From: a virus
DNA: 64,000 nucleotides
IMG/VR virus record: IMGVR_UViG_3300020171_000021
Coordinates: 1 to 64,000 of that record
Direction: 5' to 3' (one strand)
The notes beneath the pieces were generated by a model. It ran no database searches. It saw only the letters and a program-made list of their open reading frames with translations, and was not told the origin of the DNA. This document shows positions 42,073 through 51,044 of this stretch, piece after piece. Numbering within the stretch: position 1 is the first letter of the stretch; every line of letters begins with the position of its first letter. The position numbers were made by a program, and so were the translations under genes.

Positions 42073-42084
42073 AGAATGATTAAC

Positions 42085-43164
42085 ATGGCAGCAAAAAGAA
42101 GAGATTATTTTAAATTAAAAGGTAGTGAAGCCTTTCAAGTAGACAGGACTGGGGCTCCATTAGGCGAGCTTGGAATATCAATACCAAGTCTAACAGATTT
42201 AACAAATTTTTTGTCAAATGCAAAGAAAGTTTTGTCAGACACCACAAAATTGGGTGCAAGATTACAAAATATAAGAAACGCAATCGGTAAAATAAAAACC
42301 ACCAGTGTTCGAAATAATATTGCGCAGAGATTTGCATCTGCGTCTGCAAAATTTACCACAATTTCAAAGCAACTTGATATTATACGAAAAGCTTATTCTG
42401 CTGCCGTTAATATAATCAATTCTATAAAAGGTGCGGTTGGACTTAGAGGATTACGTGGAAACGGACTTGGACTGTCTCCACAAGCACTTGCATTAATTCC
42501 TACAGTTATAAAAGGAATATCAGTTCTTGCCATTGCAGTTGGAGCAATATACACCATAAATAATTATCTTAGTATGGTTGAAAAGGATATTGCAAAACAG
42601 ATTCAAATAGAACAAATTACAGCGGCTAGAGAGAAAGAAGCAACACAGGCAGATATTTATAGACACCAGCAAGAGGCAATTTATGAATATCAGGTACAGC
42701 AGCCCGCCGTATCAGAATGTCCGGATTTGCCGCAAATGAGCGATGCTGAATATTGTGCAAGATATCCAAACTGCTGTGAAGCTGCGCCAGAGTGTCCAGA
42801 TTTACCGCAGATGAGTGACGAAGAGTATTGTGCTAGATATCCAGATTGCTGTGAAGCTGCAGAAGGCGGGGGATTTTGGGGTCTTAGTGGAAGAGACCAG
42901 AGATGGGATAATGTTCCGCATGTAAGACGCATCGGTGTAAAGATGGCAGGACTTTCAGCAAGGAATAGGATGTATGATAATAAACCCGAACATCAAGTCG
43001 CAAGAATTCAAGGACTTGGGTCATCGTCAGACCAGAACAGAATGAATCGCAGAAAGATGGGACTTGAGAAAGCAAGAGACCAGAGATGGGATGTCTTAAG
43101 ACAAGCACGGCTCAGCGGAATATTCCAGCAACTAAAGAAAGCAATGACAGAGGCAGGTATTTAA
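42085..43164 (+). CDS. Membrane protein with double Cys-repeat module (paralogue of 39378)
   Basis: ATG 42085 is preferred over 42076 by likeness to its neighbours' starts. GELG and GLGL motifs flank a helical region (30-120), then a membrane helix (about 138-160). Two copies of CPDLPQMSDxEYCARYPxCCE lie at 212-258. The tail has R-x-Q-R-W-D repeats. The order is the same as in the 39378 protein, without its Ala-rich part. Disulfides in the repeats would suit an external virion position. Confidence 0.75.
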   Translation: MAAKRRDYFKLKGSEAFQVDRTGAPLGELGISIPSLTDLTNFLSNAKKVLSDTTKLGARLQNIRNAIGKIKTTSVRNNIAQRFASASAKFTTISKQLDIIRKAYSAAVNIINSIKGAVGLRGLRGNGLGLSPQALALIPTVIKGISVLAIAVGAIYTINNYLSMVEKDIAKQIQIEQITAAREKEATQADIYRHQQEAIYEYQVQQPAVSECPDLPQMSDAEYCARYPNCCEAAPECPDLPQMSDEEYCARYPDCCEAAEGGGFWGLSGRDQRWDNVPHVRRIGVKMAGLSARNRMYDNKPEHQVARIQGLGSSSDQNRMNRRKMGLEKARDQRWDVLRQARLSGIFQQLKKAMTEAGI

Positions 43165-43165
43165 C

Positions 43166-43363
43166 ATGACAACAAAAATAATAAAAATCACGCATAAACA
43201 ATTTGATGCGTTGCATGAGGCTATGTTTTCTGATAGATATTTAATACAGAGTCAATCAGACCGTAGAACCGCGAAAACTTTGGAAACAAAAGGACTTTTG
43301 AAAGAAAGTAAACAAAGAGATGATGTATATCATCTAACTGTTAAAGGAAAAACACTTTTTTAA
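43166..43363 (+). CDS. Small winged-helix-like protein, 65 residues
   Basis: The sequence ends DDVYHLTVKGKTLF, the same strand-wing pattern as in the 41397 and 44992 proteins. It may be a free-standing copy of that domain. It is the shortest of the three. Confidence 0.55.
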   Translation: MTTKIIKITHKQFDALHEAMFSDRYLIQSQSDRRTAKTLETKGLLKESKQRDDVYHLTVKGKTLF

Positions 43364-43420
43364 AAAGTATTTTCCAAAAAGTATTCCGAGGAATAAATAA
43401 TTATAGAACCAGGATTTAAT

Positions 43421-43780
43421 ATGGCAAGAATTTTAGCACAGAATCCAATTGAAGCAGCACTTTATGAAATGGAACATCTTGGGCTTGGTGATATTGGTGT
43501 GCTTGTTAGAAAAACAACTGCACCAACATCAAGACGAAAAACTGCAGCAGTAACAAGAATTCTTCCAGCAGGCGGAGTAGGTGCAAAACCAAGAACAGCA
43601 GCAGAGATTCAGCTGGAATCAGAACGCATCAAAGCAGAGACGGTGTCAAAAACTCAACCATCGCTTATTGAGTCTACAATGCAACCTTTTATTCAACTTG
43701 GCATGATAGGCATTGGCGCCATTCTTGCAGTGAACTTGCTTCCCCCGATTCTTGAAGCAATAAGTAAAAAGAGGAATTAA
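43421..43780 (+). CDS. Single-span membrane protein, 119 residues
   Basis: An N-terminal QNPIEAALYEMEHLGLGDIG segment resembles the motifs of the larger virion proteins. A basic middle region and a C-terminal hydrophobic helix (about 90-110) follow. It is probably a virion membrane protein. Confidence 0.6.
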   Translation: MARILAQNPIEAALYEMEHLGLGDIGVLVRKTTAPTSRRKTAAVTRILPAGGVGAKPRTAAEIQLESERIKAETVSKTQPSLIESTMQPFIQLGMIGIGAILAVNLLPPILEAISKKRN

Positions 43781-43781
43781 A

Positions 43782-44084
43782 ATGAAACTTTTAAACATGC
43801 TAATTTCAGCATTTAATGAAATAGATGGAACAGCTCCAGAATATAGAGCTGCAGTGTATGGTAATGGCAGATTGGGAGCAATAAGTCCAGCTGATATGTA
43901 TAAACAATACCAAACAAGAACACAATTTAAAATGCCTTCTATTTGGGGAACAGCAAAAAAAGTAATCAGTGCACCATTTAAAAAATTCCAGGAAAGACAA
44001 TCTGCAAAAAAGAAAACAAGAGGAACATATCCGTCCTTACCAGTAACCATTTTGCCGAGAAGCAGAAGCAGAAATAGAAGGTAA
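43782..44084 (+). CDS. Basic hypothetical protein, 100 residues
   Basis: The N-terminus contains GNGRLGAIS, a variant of the GLG motif seen in neighbours. The C-terminus is very Arg/Lys-rich and may bind DNA. No family is recognised. Confidence 0.6.
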   Translation: MKLLNMLISAFNEIDGTAPEYRAAVYGNGRLGAISPADMYKQYQTRTQFKMPSIWGTAKKVISAPFKKFQERQSAKKKTRGTYPSLPVTILPRSRSRNRR

Positions 44085-44087
44085 AAC

Positions 44088-44366
44088 ATGAGTAAATTTT
44101 TAAAAAATTTTATAAAATCTGTTGAAAATTTTAATATAATGTTATCAAAAGATGACGGTGGTAAATTATTAAAAAAAAATATCAGAAATGTTATTGCACA
44201 ACGGTCTGAAGAAGAAGAAGATGGTGCCAAACAATATGATAAATATGCACAAGAATTAAAAGATTATGGTGCACCAACAGAAATAGTAAACGCGTTTCGT
44301 TTGATGGCATTAGATGAATTTCAACATCATTTTATTTTAAATAGATTACTTTATGGATTAAAATAA
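44088..44366 (+). CDS. Ferritin-like half-bundle protein, 92 residues
   Basis: Two helices carry EEEEDGAKQYDKY (about 41-53) and ALDEFQHHFIL (about 73-83). These resemble the E...Y and D-E-x-x-H metal residues of rubrerythrin-like proteins, in a half-sized form that would need to dimerise. Iron binding is not certain. Confidence 0.5.
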   Translation: MSKFLKNFIKSVENFNIMLSKDDGGKLLKKNIRNVIAQRSEEEEDGAKQYDKYAQELKDYGAPTEIVNAFRLMALDEFQHHFILNRLLYGLK

Positions 44367-44621
44367 ATGCCAGAAAATCTCTATAAGCGGTTTCATCATA
44401 AAAATCCAGACCGAGTTCAAAAACTTGAATTTGAAGTTCCAAAAGAACTTACTCGGCTTGGTGTTATTACTGCCATAGAGTATAAAGCCACTCCTCCATC
44501 AAAATTTACTGAAGGAACATATCGTCATGAATTTAAGAAGCCAAAATTACTTGCAGCAGATAAGAATGGCGTTCTATATGTTATAAAAGTAAAAATAACC
44601 AAACGGGGGATTGAAGGTTAA
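44367..44621 (+). CDS. Hypothetical protein, 84 residues
   Basis: The protein begins right after the ferritin-like gene and has a beta-rich middle section. It contains KNPDRV, close to the NPR motif of its neighbours. Family unknown. Confidence 0.6.
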   Translation: MPENLYKRFHHKNPDRVQKLEFEVPKELTRLGVITAIEYKATPPSKFTEGTYRHEFKKPKLLAADKNGVLYVIKVKITKRGIEG

Positions 44622-44995
44622 TGTTTAAATTTTTCAAAAAAACAAAACCAAAACCTGAGCCTGTTCGACTTGAAGACCTAATCATAAAAACAAGACAAGT
44701 TCGTCCTGGTGTATGGCGTGATAATCCCAGAAAAACTGGCTATACTGAACAGCCATCAGAAAAAGATTGGAAAGAATTTGATGCATATGAAAAAAGAATA
44801 GAAGCACGTCACGCTCAAATAAAACAAAATCCCAGATTAAAAGGTCATCATAAAATTTATATTATTCGAACAATGGCCGGTATTCCACTTGGGGCATACG
44901 GCGGTCTTGAACTTACAAAAAAATATGCTCAGAAATGGGCAGATAGAACAAATGAACAAATAGCAATTGACGTTATGACGGTGCCAAAGAAATGA
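44621..44995 (+). CDS. Hypothetical NPR-motif protein, 124 residues
   Basis: Two NPR motifs occur (DNPRKT near 35 and QNPRLK near 67). The second half (residues 73-120) appears as a compact mixed domain. The gene overlaps its neighbours on both sides. Confidence 0.6.
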   Translation: MFKFFKKTKPKPEPVRLEDLIIKTRQVRPGVWRDNPRKTGYTEQPSEKDWKEFDAYEKRIEARHAQIKQNPRLKGHHKIYIIRTMAGIPLGAYGGLELTKKYAQKWADRTNEQIAIDVMTVPKK

Positions 44996-45498
44996 CAATA
45001 CAAGAAGACAGCACAAAACATTATCCTGGATTTAAAGGCGGCGCAAAACGTCCAACGTATGAATTCAGATACATAAAAGTTCCTGGTGGGCATAATCACA
45101 TAAAAGATGAACCTGGATTGTCCACTTTTGTTAAAACAAAATATACGATTACATTCACGTATTACGGCAAAAAGAAAAAGCAGGTAGTTTGGGCAAAGGA
45201 TGAAAAAGAAGCATTTGAAATGATAAATGACCTTTATCCAGGAATCAAGGGGTCATTGAAGAAAAATCCACGTGGCGCCGGTATTCCGATTAATTCAATG
45301 CAACTTGACTTAATGGTAAATGCACATAAACAAAAAGCAGTTTATACAGATAATAACAAAGAAAGAATTGCAATGATACGACTGGTTATTAGTGGACTTA
45401 TGTGCCCAACCGATAAAGAAGGAGACATATATAAACTTACTTCACATGGAAAAAAATTATTAATTGAATATCTTAAAGAACAGGAGAAATACACATGA
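44992..45498 (+). CDS. NPR-motif protein with winged-helix-like C-terminus, 168 residues
   Basis: Residues 1-85 form a beta-rich domain and end KKNPRGAG. Residues 92-165 match the winged-helix pattern in the 41397 protein, ending YKLTSHGKKLLIEYLK. The NPR motif thus lies at a domain border in both proteins. Confidence 0.65.
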   Translation: MTIQEDSTKHYPGFKGGAKRPTYEFRYIKVPGGHNHIKDEPGLSTFVKTKYTITFTYYGKKKKQVVWAKDEKEAFEMINDLYPGIKGSLKKNPRGAGIPINSMQLDLMVNAHKQKAVYTDNNKERIAMIRLVISGLMCPTDKEGDIYKLTSHGKKLLIEYLKEQEKYT

Positions 45499-46265
45499 TT
45501 CATCAGGGAATAACAATTCTTGACCAAAATTTAAAACCATGTGATTCTATAGGAATTGGCGGAGATTGGAAAGTAAAAATTTTAGACAAGATTGTCAATT
45601 GGGCTAAAAATCAGGATACAAAAATTGTGTCAGTGGTAAGACTTGTTCATCCAGGAGAAGCGGCAGCATTTGGTGTTGATGATACTATTAGTATTGGAAC
45701 TCAAGGGACAGGAACTGTAAAATTTGGAATTTGGAAAGTATATGGCGATGTGTCAACAATTCCAAAAGGTAATCCTAGACTTACTCAGGAGGAATTACAT
45801 AAAAAATATTTAAATGTTGCAAAAGATTATTATATTAAGGCTTCTGATGTGAAAAGATGGGAGAAAATAAAAAAACAATCATATCGTCCATTTACTCCAA
45901 ATACTCATTATATTCCATTTACTAAATCAAATCCCAGAAAGAAAGAAATGAACATGGGTGCACCTGATAAAAAAGCTTCACTGTCAAAAATATTAGATGA
46001 AATTGACGAAACGCCAAATGAATATAGATTCAGAATGATGCCACCAAGTAAATTCCACGAAGATAGTCTCAAATACGGCAGCAAATCAATTACCACAGGC
46101 GTCCGTGCAATTTATGGATGTTTAAAAGATGCATGGGCACCACGATTACAAAAATGTAAAAAAGGCATGGTTATGCAGTCATTACGATTAAGCAAAGATG
46201 TATTTCATTCAGCAACTGAAGCAGCAGGATGGATTGCAAAACATACAAAACCCAGGAGAGAATAA
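45495..46265 (+). CDS. NPR-motif protein, 256 residues
   Basis: NPR occurs twice (GNPRLT near 94 and SNPRKK near 148), dividing the sequence into three parts. Part one (1-90) is beta-rich; the last part (residues 155-256) is helical. Possible maturation sites. No family is recognised. Confidence 0.65.
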   Translation: MIHQGITILDQNLKPCDSIGIGGDWKVKILDKIVNWAKNQDTKIVSVVRLVHPGEAAAFGVDDTISIGTQGTGTVKFGIWKVYGDVSTIPKGNPRLTQEELHKKYLNVAKDYYIKASDVKRWEKIKKQSYRPFTPNTHYIPFTKSNPRKKEMNMGAPDKKASLSKILDEIDETPNEYRFRMMPPSKFHEDSLKYGSKSITTGVRAIYGCLKDAWAPRLQKCKKGMVMQSLRLSKDVFHSATEAAGWIAKHTKPRRE

Positions 46266-46267
46266 TT

Positions 46268-46504
46268 ATGTCAAAATTTAATCAAGCAATATTTGTCGGT
46301 GGAGCGTTAGGCGCACTTGTTGTTATCTTAGGATATGCAGCAATAAAAGACTATAAAAATTATCGCAATCAGCCTCCATTAACAACAGTATCGAGATTTG
46401 GAAATAAATCCAGATTTGCATTAGATGGATTGGGAGTAGGAAAAAGTTATACCTTCCCAAGAAATTCAATGCCGGTAGACCCAACATTTGTGAAAGAGGT
46501 TTAA
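46268..46504 (+). CDS. N-anchored membrane microprotein, 78 residues
   Basis: ATG 46268 follows GGAGAGAA. A hydrophobic helix spans about 7-25. The C-terminal part has a GLGVG motif, shared in type with the other virion proteins. Confidence 0.6.
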   Translation: MSKFNQAIFVGGALGALVVILGYAAIKDYKNYRNQPPLTTVSRFGNKSRFALDGLGVGKSYTFPRNSMPVDPTFVKEV

Positions 46505-46526
46505 ATTCTTTAGTTTTTACCAAAAG

Positions 46527-46537
46527 GTTATAAACCA
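46527..46537 (+). promoter_or_regulatory. TATA-like promoter
   Basis: GTTATAAACCA lies about 40 bases before the start codon at 46573, which has CAGAGGA. Confidence 0.45.
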
Positions 46538-46572
46538 CAAAAAGAAAATAGTATCATATAAACAGAGGAAAA

Positions 46573-46803
46573 ATGTCAGAATTACCATTAAAGCATTATA
46601 TTATCTTAGCCGGATTGTTGTTTACAGTAGGTATAGCTACTAATTTAATTGGTGCATATGCTTGGAATACGTATTTGAATAAACAAAAAGAAAAAACAAT
46701 CATAGCAAAATTAACAGCTATTCGTGCAGCGCAAATAAGAAAAGGGAATAGTTATACCGCAGCACATTCAGCAAGAATTATAGAAGGAGATAGGCGATAT
46801 TAA
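46573..46803 (+). CDS. Membrane microprotein, 76 residues
   Basis: One hydrophobic helix (about 8-30) precedes a basic Ala-rich helix. The stop overlaps the next start. Confidence 0.55.
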   Translation: MSELPLKHYIILAGLLFTVGIATNLIGAYAWNTYLNKQKEKTIIAKLTAIRAAQIRKGNSYTAAHSARIIEGDRRY

Positions 46804-46955
46804 TGACTGACACTAAATCTTTTCTCTGGGTATTTATACTTGGACTTGGAAGTGCTTTTTTAGCAAATCATGTTTATCAGACGTATGTAATTGACAAACC
46901 AGTAACCAAAAAACAAATTGCAGATACTATGGATAGAAAACTTAAGGTGGTTTAA
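46803..46955 (+). CDS. Membrane microprotein, 50 residues
   Basis: An N-terminal hydrophobic helix (about 6-22) with a GLG motif, and a charged tail. Translationally coupled to both neighbours. Confidence 0.55.
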   Translation: MTDTKSFLWVFILGLGSAFLANHVYQTYVIDKPVTKKQIADTMDRKLKVV

Positions 46956-47207
46956 ATGTCAAAAATTCTTAATGAACTAAGACACGTAACTAATACAGAC
47001 CTAAAGAAAATAGAACACATAATGAAAAAAGATATTGACGTTCTTGAAGAGATGAGCGAACGAGACCACGCGTGGAGCAAAAATTTAGAAAAAGTTGGCT
47101 ACAAAGATTTAGCTAAATTTTACAAAGGGTTAGCAGAAAAAGCCACAGAATTATCAGAAGAGTACATATCACTTCAAGTTGAAATTGATGAAAGAAAGGA
47201 AATGTAG
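46956..47207 (+). CDS. Helical hypothetical protein, 83 residues
   Basis: The product is highly charged and helical, with a likely coiled coil across its length. It begins directly after the upstream stop. No family known. Confidence 0.6.
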   Translation: MSKILNELRHVTNTDLKKIEHIMKKDIDVLEEMSERDHAWSKNLEKVGYKDLAKFYKGLAEKATELSEEYISLQVEIDERKEM

Positions 47208-47216
47208 GTGACTACC

Positions 47217-47339
47217 ATGGGTAAGAAAATCGGCGAAGAGAAAATCAAAAAGAAAGATGGATATATCTATTATGTAGGTAAAGATGGATACGTCCACGAA
47301 GCAAAGATGAATAGAAAAGGAAGAAAGAAGGGAACTTAA
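47217..47339 (+). CDS. Lys-rich microprotein, 40 residues
   Basis: The pattern DGYIYYVGKDGYVHEAKM between Lys-rich ends suggests a tiny beta-sheet protein that could bind nucleic acid. It starts after a GGTGA site at 47207-47211. Confidence 0.5.
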   Translation: MGKKIGEEKIKKKDGYIYYVGKDGYVHEAKMNRKGRKKGT

Positions 47340-47498
47340 ATGAAACTAGATTTAATAAACATGGCCGCTCTCGGTATCATATCATATCTTGGATATAAAG
47401 CATTCTCAGAAGGTATTCCGTCAGACCAGATGGCACAAAGTGTTACTGCAGCACCCGCAATGGTTCGTAAAGTTGTAAGACGACGGGTCAGCGCATAA
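47340..47498 (+). CDS. 52-residue membrane-associated microprotein
   Basis: An amphipathic to hydrophobic N-terminal helix (about 4-22) is followed by an Ala-rich stretch and a very basic end (VRRRV). It is directly adjacent to the previous stop. Confidence 0.5.
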   Translation: MKLDLINMAALGIISYLGYKAFSEGIPSDQMAQSVTAAPAMVRKVVRRRVSA

Positions 47499-47529
47499 AT
47501 TAAATTTTGAAAACGGAGAAAGACCCCGT

Positions 47530-47844
47530 ATGGACTCAGCAAAAATATTAGAAAAACTTTCAAATGATATGTCAACAGTAACCGCTGGAATGACAGACAT
47601 GAGAGCGGAGTTAGGGGTCGTGTCAACAAAAGTTGACCATTCGATTGAAATTCACGAAACCATTTGTAAATATCATGAGTCACAATTTAAAACTCATGAC
47701 GAACAAATAGAACAATTGCAAAAAGACCAAAAAGACATAAATCAATCTATGTCGGCTTCCGCGGGGGCATTAAAATTAAGTTCTTGGCTCGTTGCAACGG
47801 TGATTACCCTAGTTGGTATTTATATTGCATTTGTTCCTAAATGA
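47530..47844 (+). CDS. Coiled coil with C-terminal membrane anchor, 104 residues
   Basis: Residues 1-75 form a coiled coil, and a hydrophobic helix fills about 84-101. This layout resembles phage haemolysin/XhlA-type or virion membrane proteins, but the likeness is only general. Confidence 0.6.
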   Translation: MDSAKILEKLSNDMSTVTAGMTDMRAELGVVSTKVDHSIEIHETICKYHESQFKTHDEQIEQLQKDQKDINQSMSASAGALKLSSWLVATVITLVGIYIAFVPK

Positions 47845-47856
47845 TTAAATACTTGG
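47844..47856 (+). promoter_or_regulatory. TATA-box promoter of the adhesin operon
   Basis: ATTAAATACTTGG lies 38 bases before the start codon at 47882, preceded by AGAGATAAGAAGAA. Confidence 0.55.
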
Positions 47857-47881
47857 CATACATATAAAGAGATAAGAAGAA

Positions 47882-48124
47882 ATGGCAGCATACGACGAAG
47901 AAATTGCAAGAAATCTTTACGGTTTACAAGAAATGATTCAATGTCAATCAAAGCCAGCTTCTGCACCTGTTTCGGTTATGAGAACAATGCCAAGACAAGG
48001 GCAGAGTGTCGGAATTTCTGATGGAACTGTTGTAAAGTTTGCAATGATTGTTGGAATAATGGTCGTTGCATATATGATGATAAAAGGTTCATCAAATTAT
48101 TCTCATCAAGGTAGAAGAAATTAA
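47882..48124 (+). CDS. C-terminally anchored small protein, 80 residues
   Basis: A hydrophobic helix lies at about 53-68 (VGIMVVAYMMI). The first half is polar. It heads the adhesin/fibre operon and might anchor that structure. Confidence 0.55.
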   Translation: MAAYDEEIARNLYGLQEMIQCQSKPASAPVSVMRTMPRQGQSVGISDGTVVKFAMIVGIMVVAYMMIKGSSNYSHQGRRN

Positions 48125-48132
48125 AATAAAAG

Positions 48133-48690
48133 GTGATTATTATTGTAGCATCGGTCAGGGTCAAAGAAATTAACGGAGCAGCTCCAGGAACATTTGCAAC
48201 AATTACAACTGCAAGATTTGCAACAATGGATTCAAACAATCCAGGAATATCAAATCCTATTCCTATTCCTACAACAGGAGTTAGACGCGCATATAAAAAA
48301 GCATTTGCTCTTGCATTTGCAGGAACTTTCACACAAATAAATAATGTGACTATTTATACAGATGGCACTGACTTCGGGACAGGAATTCTTACATTGATAG
48401 GTTCAAATGTAGGGGCAGGATGTCATGTACTTGGTTCATATAGAGCCGCATTAGGACAGTTAGGAGTTGACGGGTCACTTTTAACGTATGCAAGACAGGC
48501 AGGTAGTGTAATTACAGGAACGGGTTCATTCTTTACATATACATCTGGGGCTAAAAAACTTGTTGGTTCACAGATATTTGCAGCTGCAGGAACCACAAGG
48601 TTTGTTGCATTGCAATTAAAAGTAGGGTCAAATGCAGTGCAAGGTGTTCTTTCAAGTGAGACAATAACTTTTACGTATGACGAAATTTGA
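48133..48690 (+). CDS. Beta-rich virion or adhesin protein, 185 residues
   Basis: The sequence is rich in Gly, Thr and Ala, with repeated short strands, like a beta-sandwich surface protein. The start is unclear: GTG 48133 lies inside the AGGTGA site itself, so an ATT at 48142 is a possible non-standard start. Family unknown. Confidence 0.6.
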   Translation: MIIIVASVRVKEINGAAPGTFATITTARFATMDSNNPGISNPIPIPTTGVRRAYKKAFALAFAGTFTQINNVTIYTDGTDFGTGILTLIGSNVGAGCHVLGSYRAALGQLGVDGSLLTYARQAGSVITGTGSFFTYTSGAKKLVGSQIFAAAGTTRFVALQLKVGSNAVQGVLSSETITFTYDEI

Positions 48691-48698
48691 GGTGAATC

Positions 48699-49028
48699 AT
48701 GAAAGGGTTTGATTCACTTGCATATATTTGGTTAGCAGAATATCGCGATGGTGCAATATTAAAACAATTTGAAATTGATGGAAAAGAACATCTTTTTTCT
48801 GAAGTTGACCAATTAAAATTAAAAAGATTTGGATGGATTCCAGTTGACTCTAGTTTAAAGCCAATCAGTATTTCTCTTAATGAAGGAGATAAATTAATTT
48901 GTTATAGAAAGAATTTTCTTTCTTTTATGACTGGTGCTCAAAGTGTAGTATTCGTTCTTGGAAAAATAGGACATCCATTAATTTGGATATTTGCAGATGA
49001 AATTGTAATTACAGAGGAAAATATATGA
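48699..49028 (+). CDS. Hypothetical protein, 109 residues
   Basis: A beta-rich small protein beginning after GAGGTGAATC. It overlaps the following adhesin gene by four bases, so both probably join one structure. Confidence 0.6.
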   Translation: MKGFDSLAYIWLAEYRDGAILKQFEIDGKEHLFSEVDQLKLKRFGWIPVDSSLKPISISLNEGDKLICYRKNFLSFMTGAQSVVFVLGKIGHPLIWIFADEIVITEENI

Positions 49029-50200
49029 CTGATTTGGTAACAAATTTTGGAAAAGCAACAGTTTCACTTGGATATCTTTCTACTGATTTAACAATAGTTC
49101 TCACAGCTGGTCACGGAGCAAAATTTCCATCAGCCGCGACTGCTAACAGTGCAACACATTTTAATGTTGTTTATTATAATTCAACAGATTATCCAGACCC
49201 AGCAGATGACCCTAACGTTGAAATTGTTCGAATTACAAATCGTTCTACTGATACATTAACTGTTGTTCGTGCACAAGAAGGAACAACTGCAACCGATAAA
49301 AATATTGCAGGAAAAACATATAAAATGATTCTTGCGCCAACAAGAAAAACAATTTTAGATTTACAAATAAAAGAACCTTCTGAATATGTTACAACAGTGT
49401 TACATGGAAACACTCCTCATAGAGATGCAGGTGTAGCATTTACCATTGGCTCTTTTATGAAATATGGAAACATAAAAAAACTTACAATTCGCGGAAGTTA
49501 TACATGTGGAACTTTATATTCTTGGGCGGCGTATGCAAGTAATTTAACAGGAATAACTCCAGCGCTTGGAAGTATTGCATTTTATGGAAAAACTGGAACG
49601 GTAATCATTGATGATTATGTTGGTTTGGATAATGAAATTATGCGAATCTCTGGAACCGCTGGAGCATATCTTACTGTAACTAGAGGCGTGAAAGGTACAA
49701 ACCCCACTTATCACGAACACGCTGCAGTTATAACAAAAATGATAAACGGTGTTCGTGTTGCTTTATATCCAAATAGTTTTAAGAAAGAGGCAACAAAAGT
49801 TTTAGAGTTGAATAATGCCTTTATTTATTCTGGACTTACTTTTGGTTCAATTAATGTAAGTGGTACTGTAATAAGAATGACTGCGGTACCAAGAAATCTT
49901 AATAGTAACGATTATATTTTAGTTCAAGATACAATACCAGAAACTGCAATTGTCCAGAAAACATTTGGAAGCGCAAGAGGTGCTTCAGATAATACTATAT
50001 TTGTAAAAGGAACGCTTGCGCTTCATGTATCTGCAAAAAATGTTCAGAAAGTTATAACATATGACATACCAACTCCATATAAAGGGTCTTCTAATACTTT
50101 ATACGGGCATCTTTATATTGATGAAAGACTTCCTGCTGGAACAATTGGTATAACACTTGGAATTACCTGTGATAAATTTGGAAGTATAGCACTAGGTTGA
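49025..50200 (+). CDS. Phage-tail/adhesin-like structural protein, 391 residues
   Basis: Residues 40-105 follow a pattern common in viral structural proteins: a YNSTDYPDPADDP segment, then EIVRIT and TVVRAQEGT. A similar unit recurs near 190-240 (VTRGVKGTNP and YHEHAA). The rest is beta-rich. It is probably part of a spike or fibre. Confidence 0.7.
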   Translation: MTDLVTNFGKATVSLGYLSTDLTIVLTAGHGAKFPSAATANSATHFNVVYYNSTDYPDPADDPNVEIVRITNRSTDTLTVVRAQEGTTATDKNIAGKTYKMILAPTRKTILDLQIKEPSEYVTTVLHGNTPHRDAGVAFTIGSFMKYGNIKKLTIRGSYTCGTLYSWAAYASNLTGITPALGSIAFYGKTGTVIIDDYVGLDNEIMRISGTAGAYLTVTRGVKGTNPTYHEHAAVITKMINGVRVALYPNSFKKEATKVLELNNAFIYSGLTFGSINVSGTVIRMTAVPRNLNSNDYILVQDTIPETAIVQKTFGSARGASDNTIFVKGTLALHVSAKNVQKVITYDIPTPYKGSSNTLYGHLYIDERLPAGTIGITLGITCDKFGSIALG

Positions 50201-50204
50201 TATT

Positions 50205-51041
50205 ATGCCAACCGTTGATAATAGAATTTTAGAAGCTCTGAAAAGACAGCAAGTAGTGACAGAATATATTGTTTATCCTCAACAAAATTCAAATATAGAA
50301 AATTATCAAATTTTACTTTCTAATGTTCCTTCTACGTCAAAAGAAGACGTTCTAGTTGTGCATAAAAATAAAATTATTCCGCATTGGGTGGAATCAAAAG
50401 GAAAAGTGTGGACAAAAATTCCAAACTTATTGACAAAAACACCATTAAAAATATATACATTAACTGGTAATCCTTCTGCCGCATCCGCAAGCAACGGGAC
50501 GAATACGTTTGTGGCATGGCATGGTGTAGCAACATCAAATTTTCATGATAGTAATATTATTCCATCCGGCTCAATTATATATGAGGCAAAAGGAAGGTCT
50601 ACAATTGTTTCCGGTAATGAAGTATTGATGTGGGGGATAGGTGTAGATGGAAATCTTGAAATTAATTCTGGAACGGATGGTGTTGCATTAAAGTCATATG
50701 AATGGAGTAGTGTCCCTGGTAGATATTTTTTAACAACGAATGGAGCAGCATATACACAGGTTCAAGGTACTGGTGGAAAATATGGATATAATGTATGGAA
50801 ACAACTTAAAATAGTTATTGATTCTACACCGAGCGCACATGGTTATGTTGACGGGGTTGAACAGGCAACTGGAATTACTACTAACTTACCGAACGAAAAT
50901 TTAGGATTAGCGATGTATACCTCGGCGGGAACAATGGCTCAAGAATATTCATTTGTCCGCAAATACGCCTCGCCTGAGCCGATTGTTAAAAAAATTAGAA
51001 CTTTAAATAAATCATTATTACTCAAAGAATTGATGAGGTAA
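50205..51041 (+). CDS. DUF2341/LamG-like adhesin, 278 residues
   Basis: The N-terminus (KIPNLL.KTPLKIYTLTGNPSAASASNG region, residues 65-100) matches the DUF2341 pattern. The C-terminal part has the GRYFLTTNG and VDGVEQATG strands of a concanavalin/LamG-like sandwich. Such domains bind sugars in surface proteins. It lies in the fibre operon. Confidence 0.7.
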   Translation: MPTVDNRILEALKRQQVVTEYIVYPQQNSNIENYQILLSNVPSTSKEDVLVVHKNKIIPHWVESKGKVWTKIPNLLTKTPLKIYTLTGNPSAASASNGTNTFVAWHGVATSNFHDSNIIPSGSIIYEAKGRSTIVSGNEVLMWGIGVDGNLEINSGTDGVALKSYEWSSVPGRYFLTTNGAAYTQVQGTGGKYGYNVWKQLKIVIDSTPSAHGYVDGVEQATGITTNLPNENLGLAMYTSAGTMAQEYSFVRKYASPEPIVKKIRTLNKSLLLKELMR

Positions 51042-51044
51042 TTT

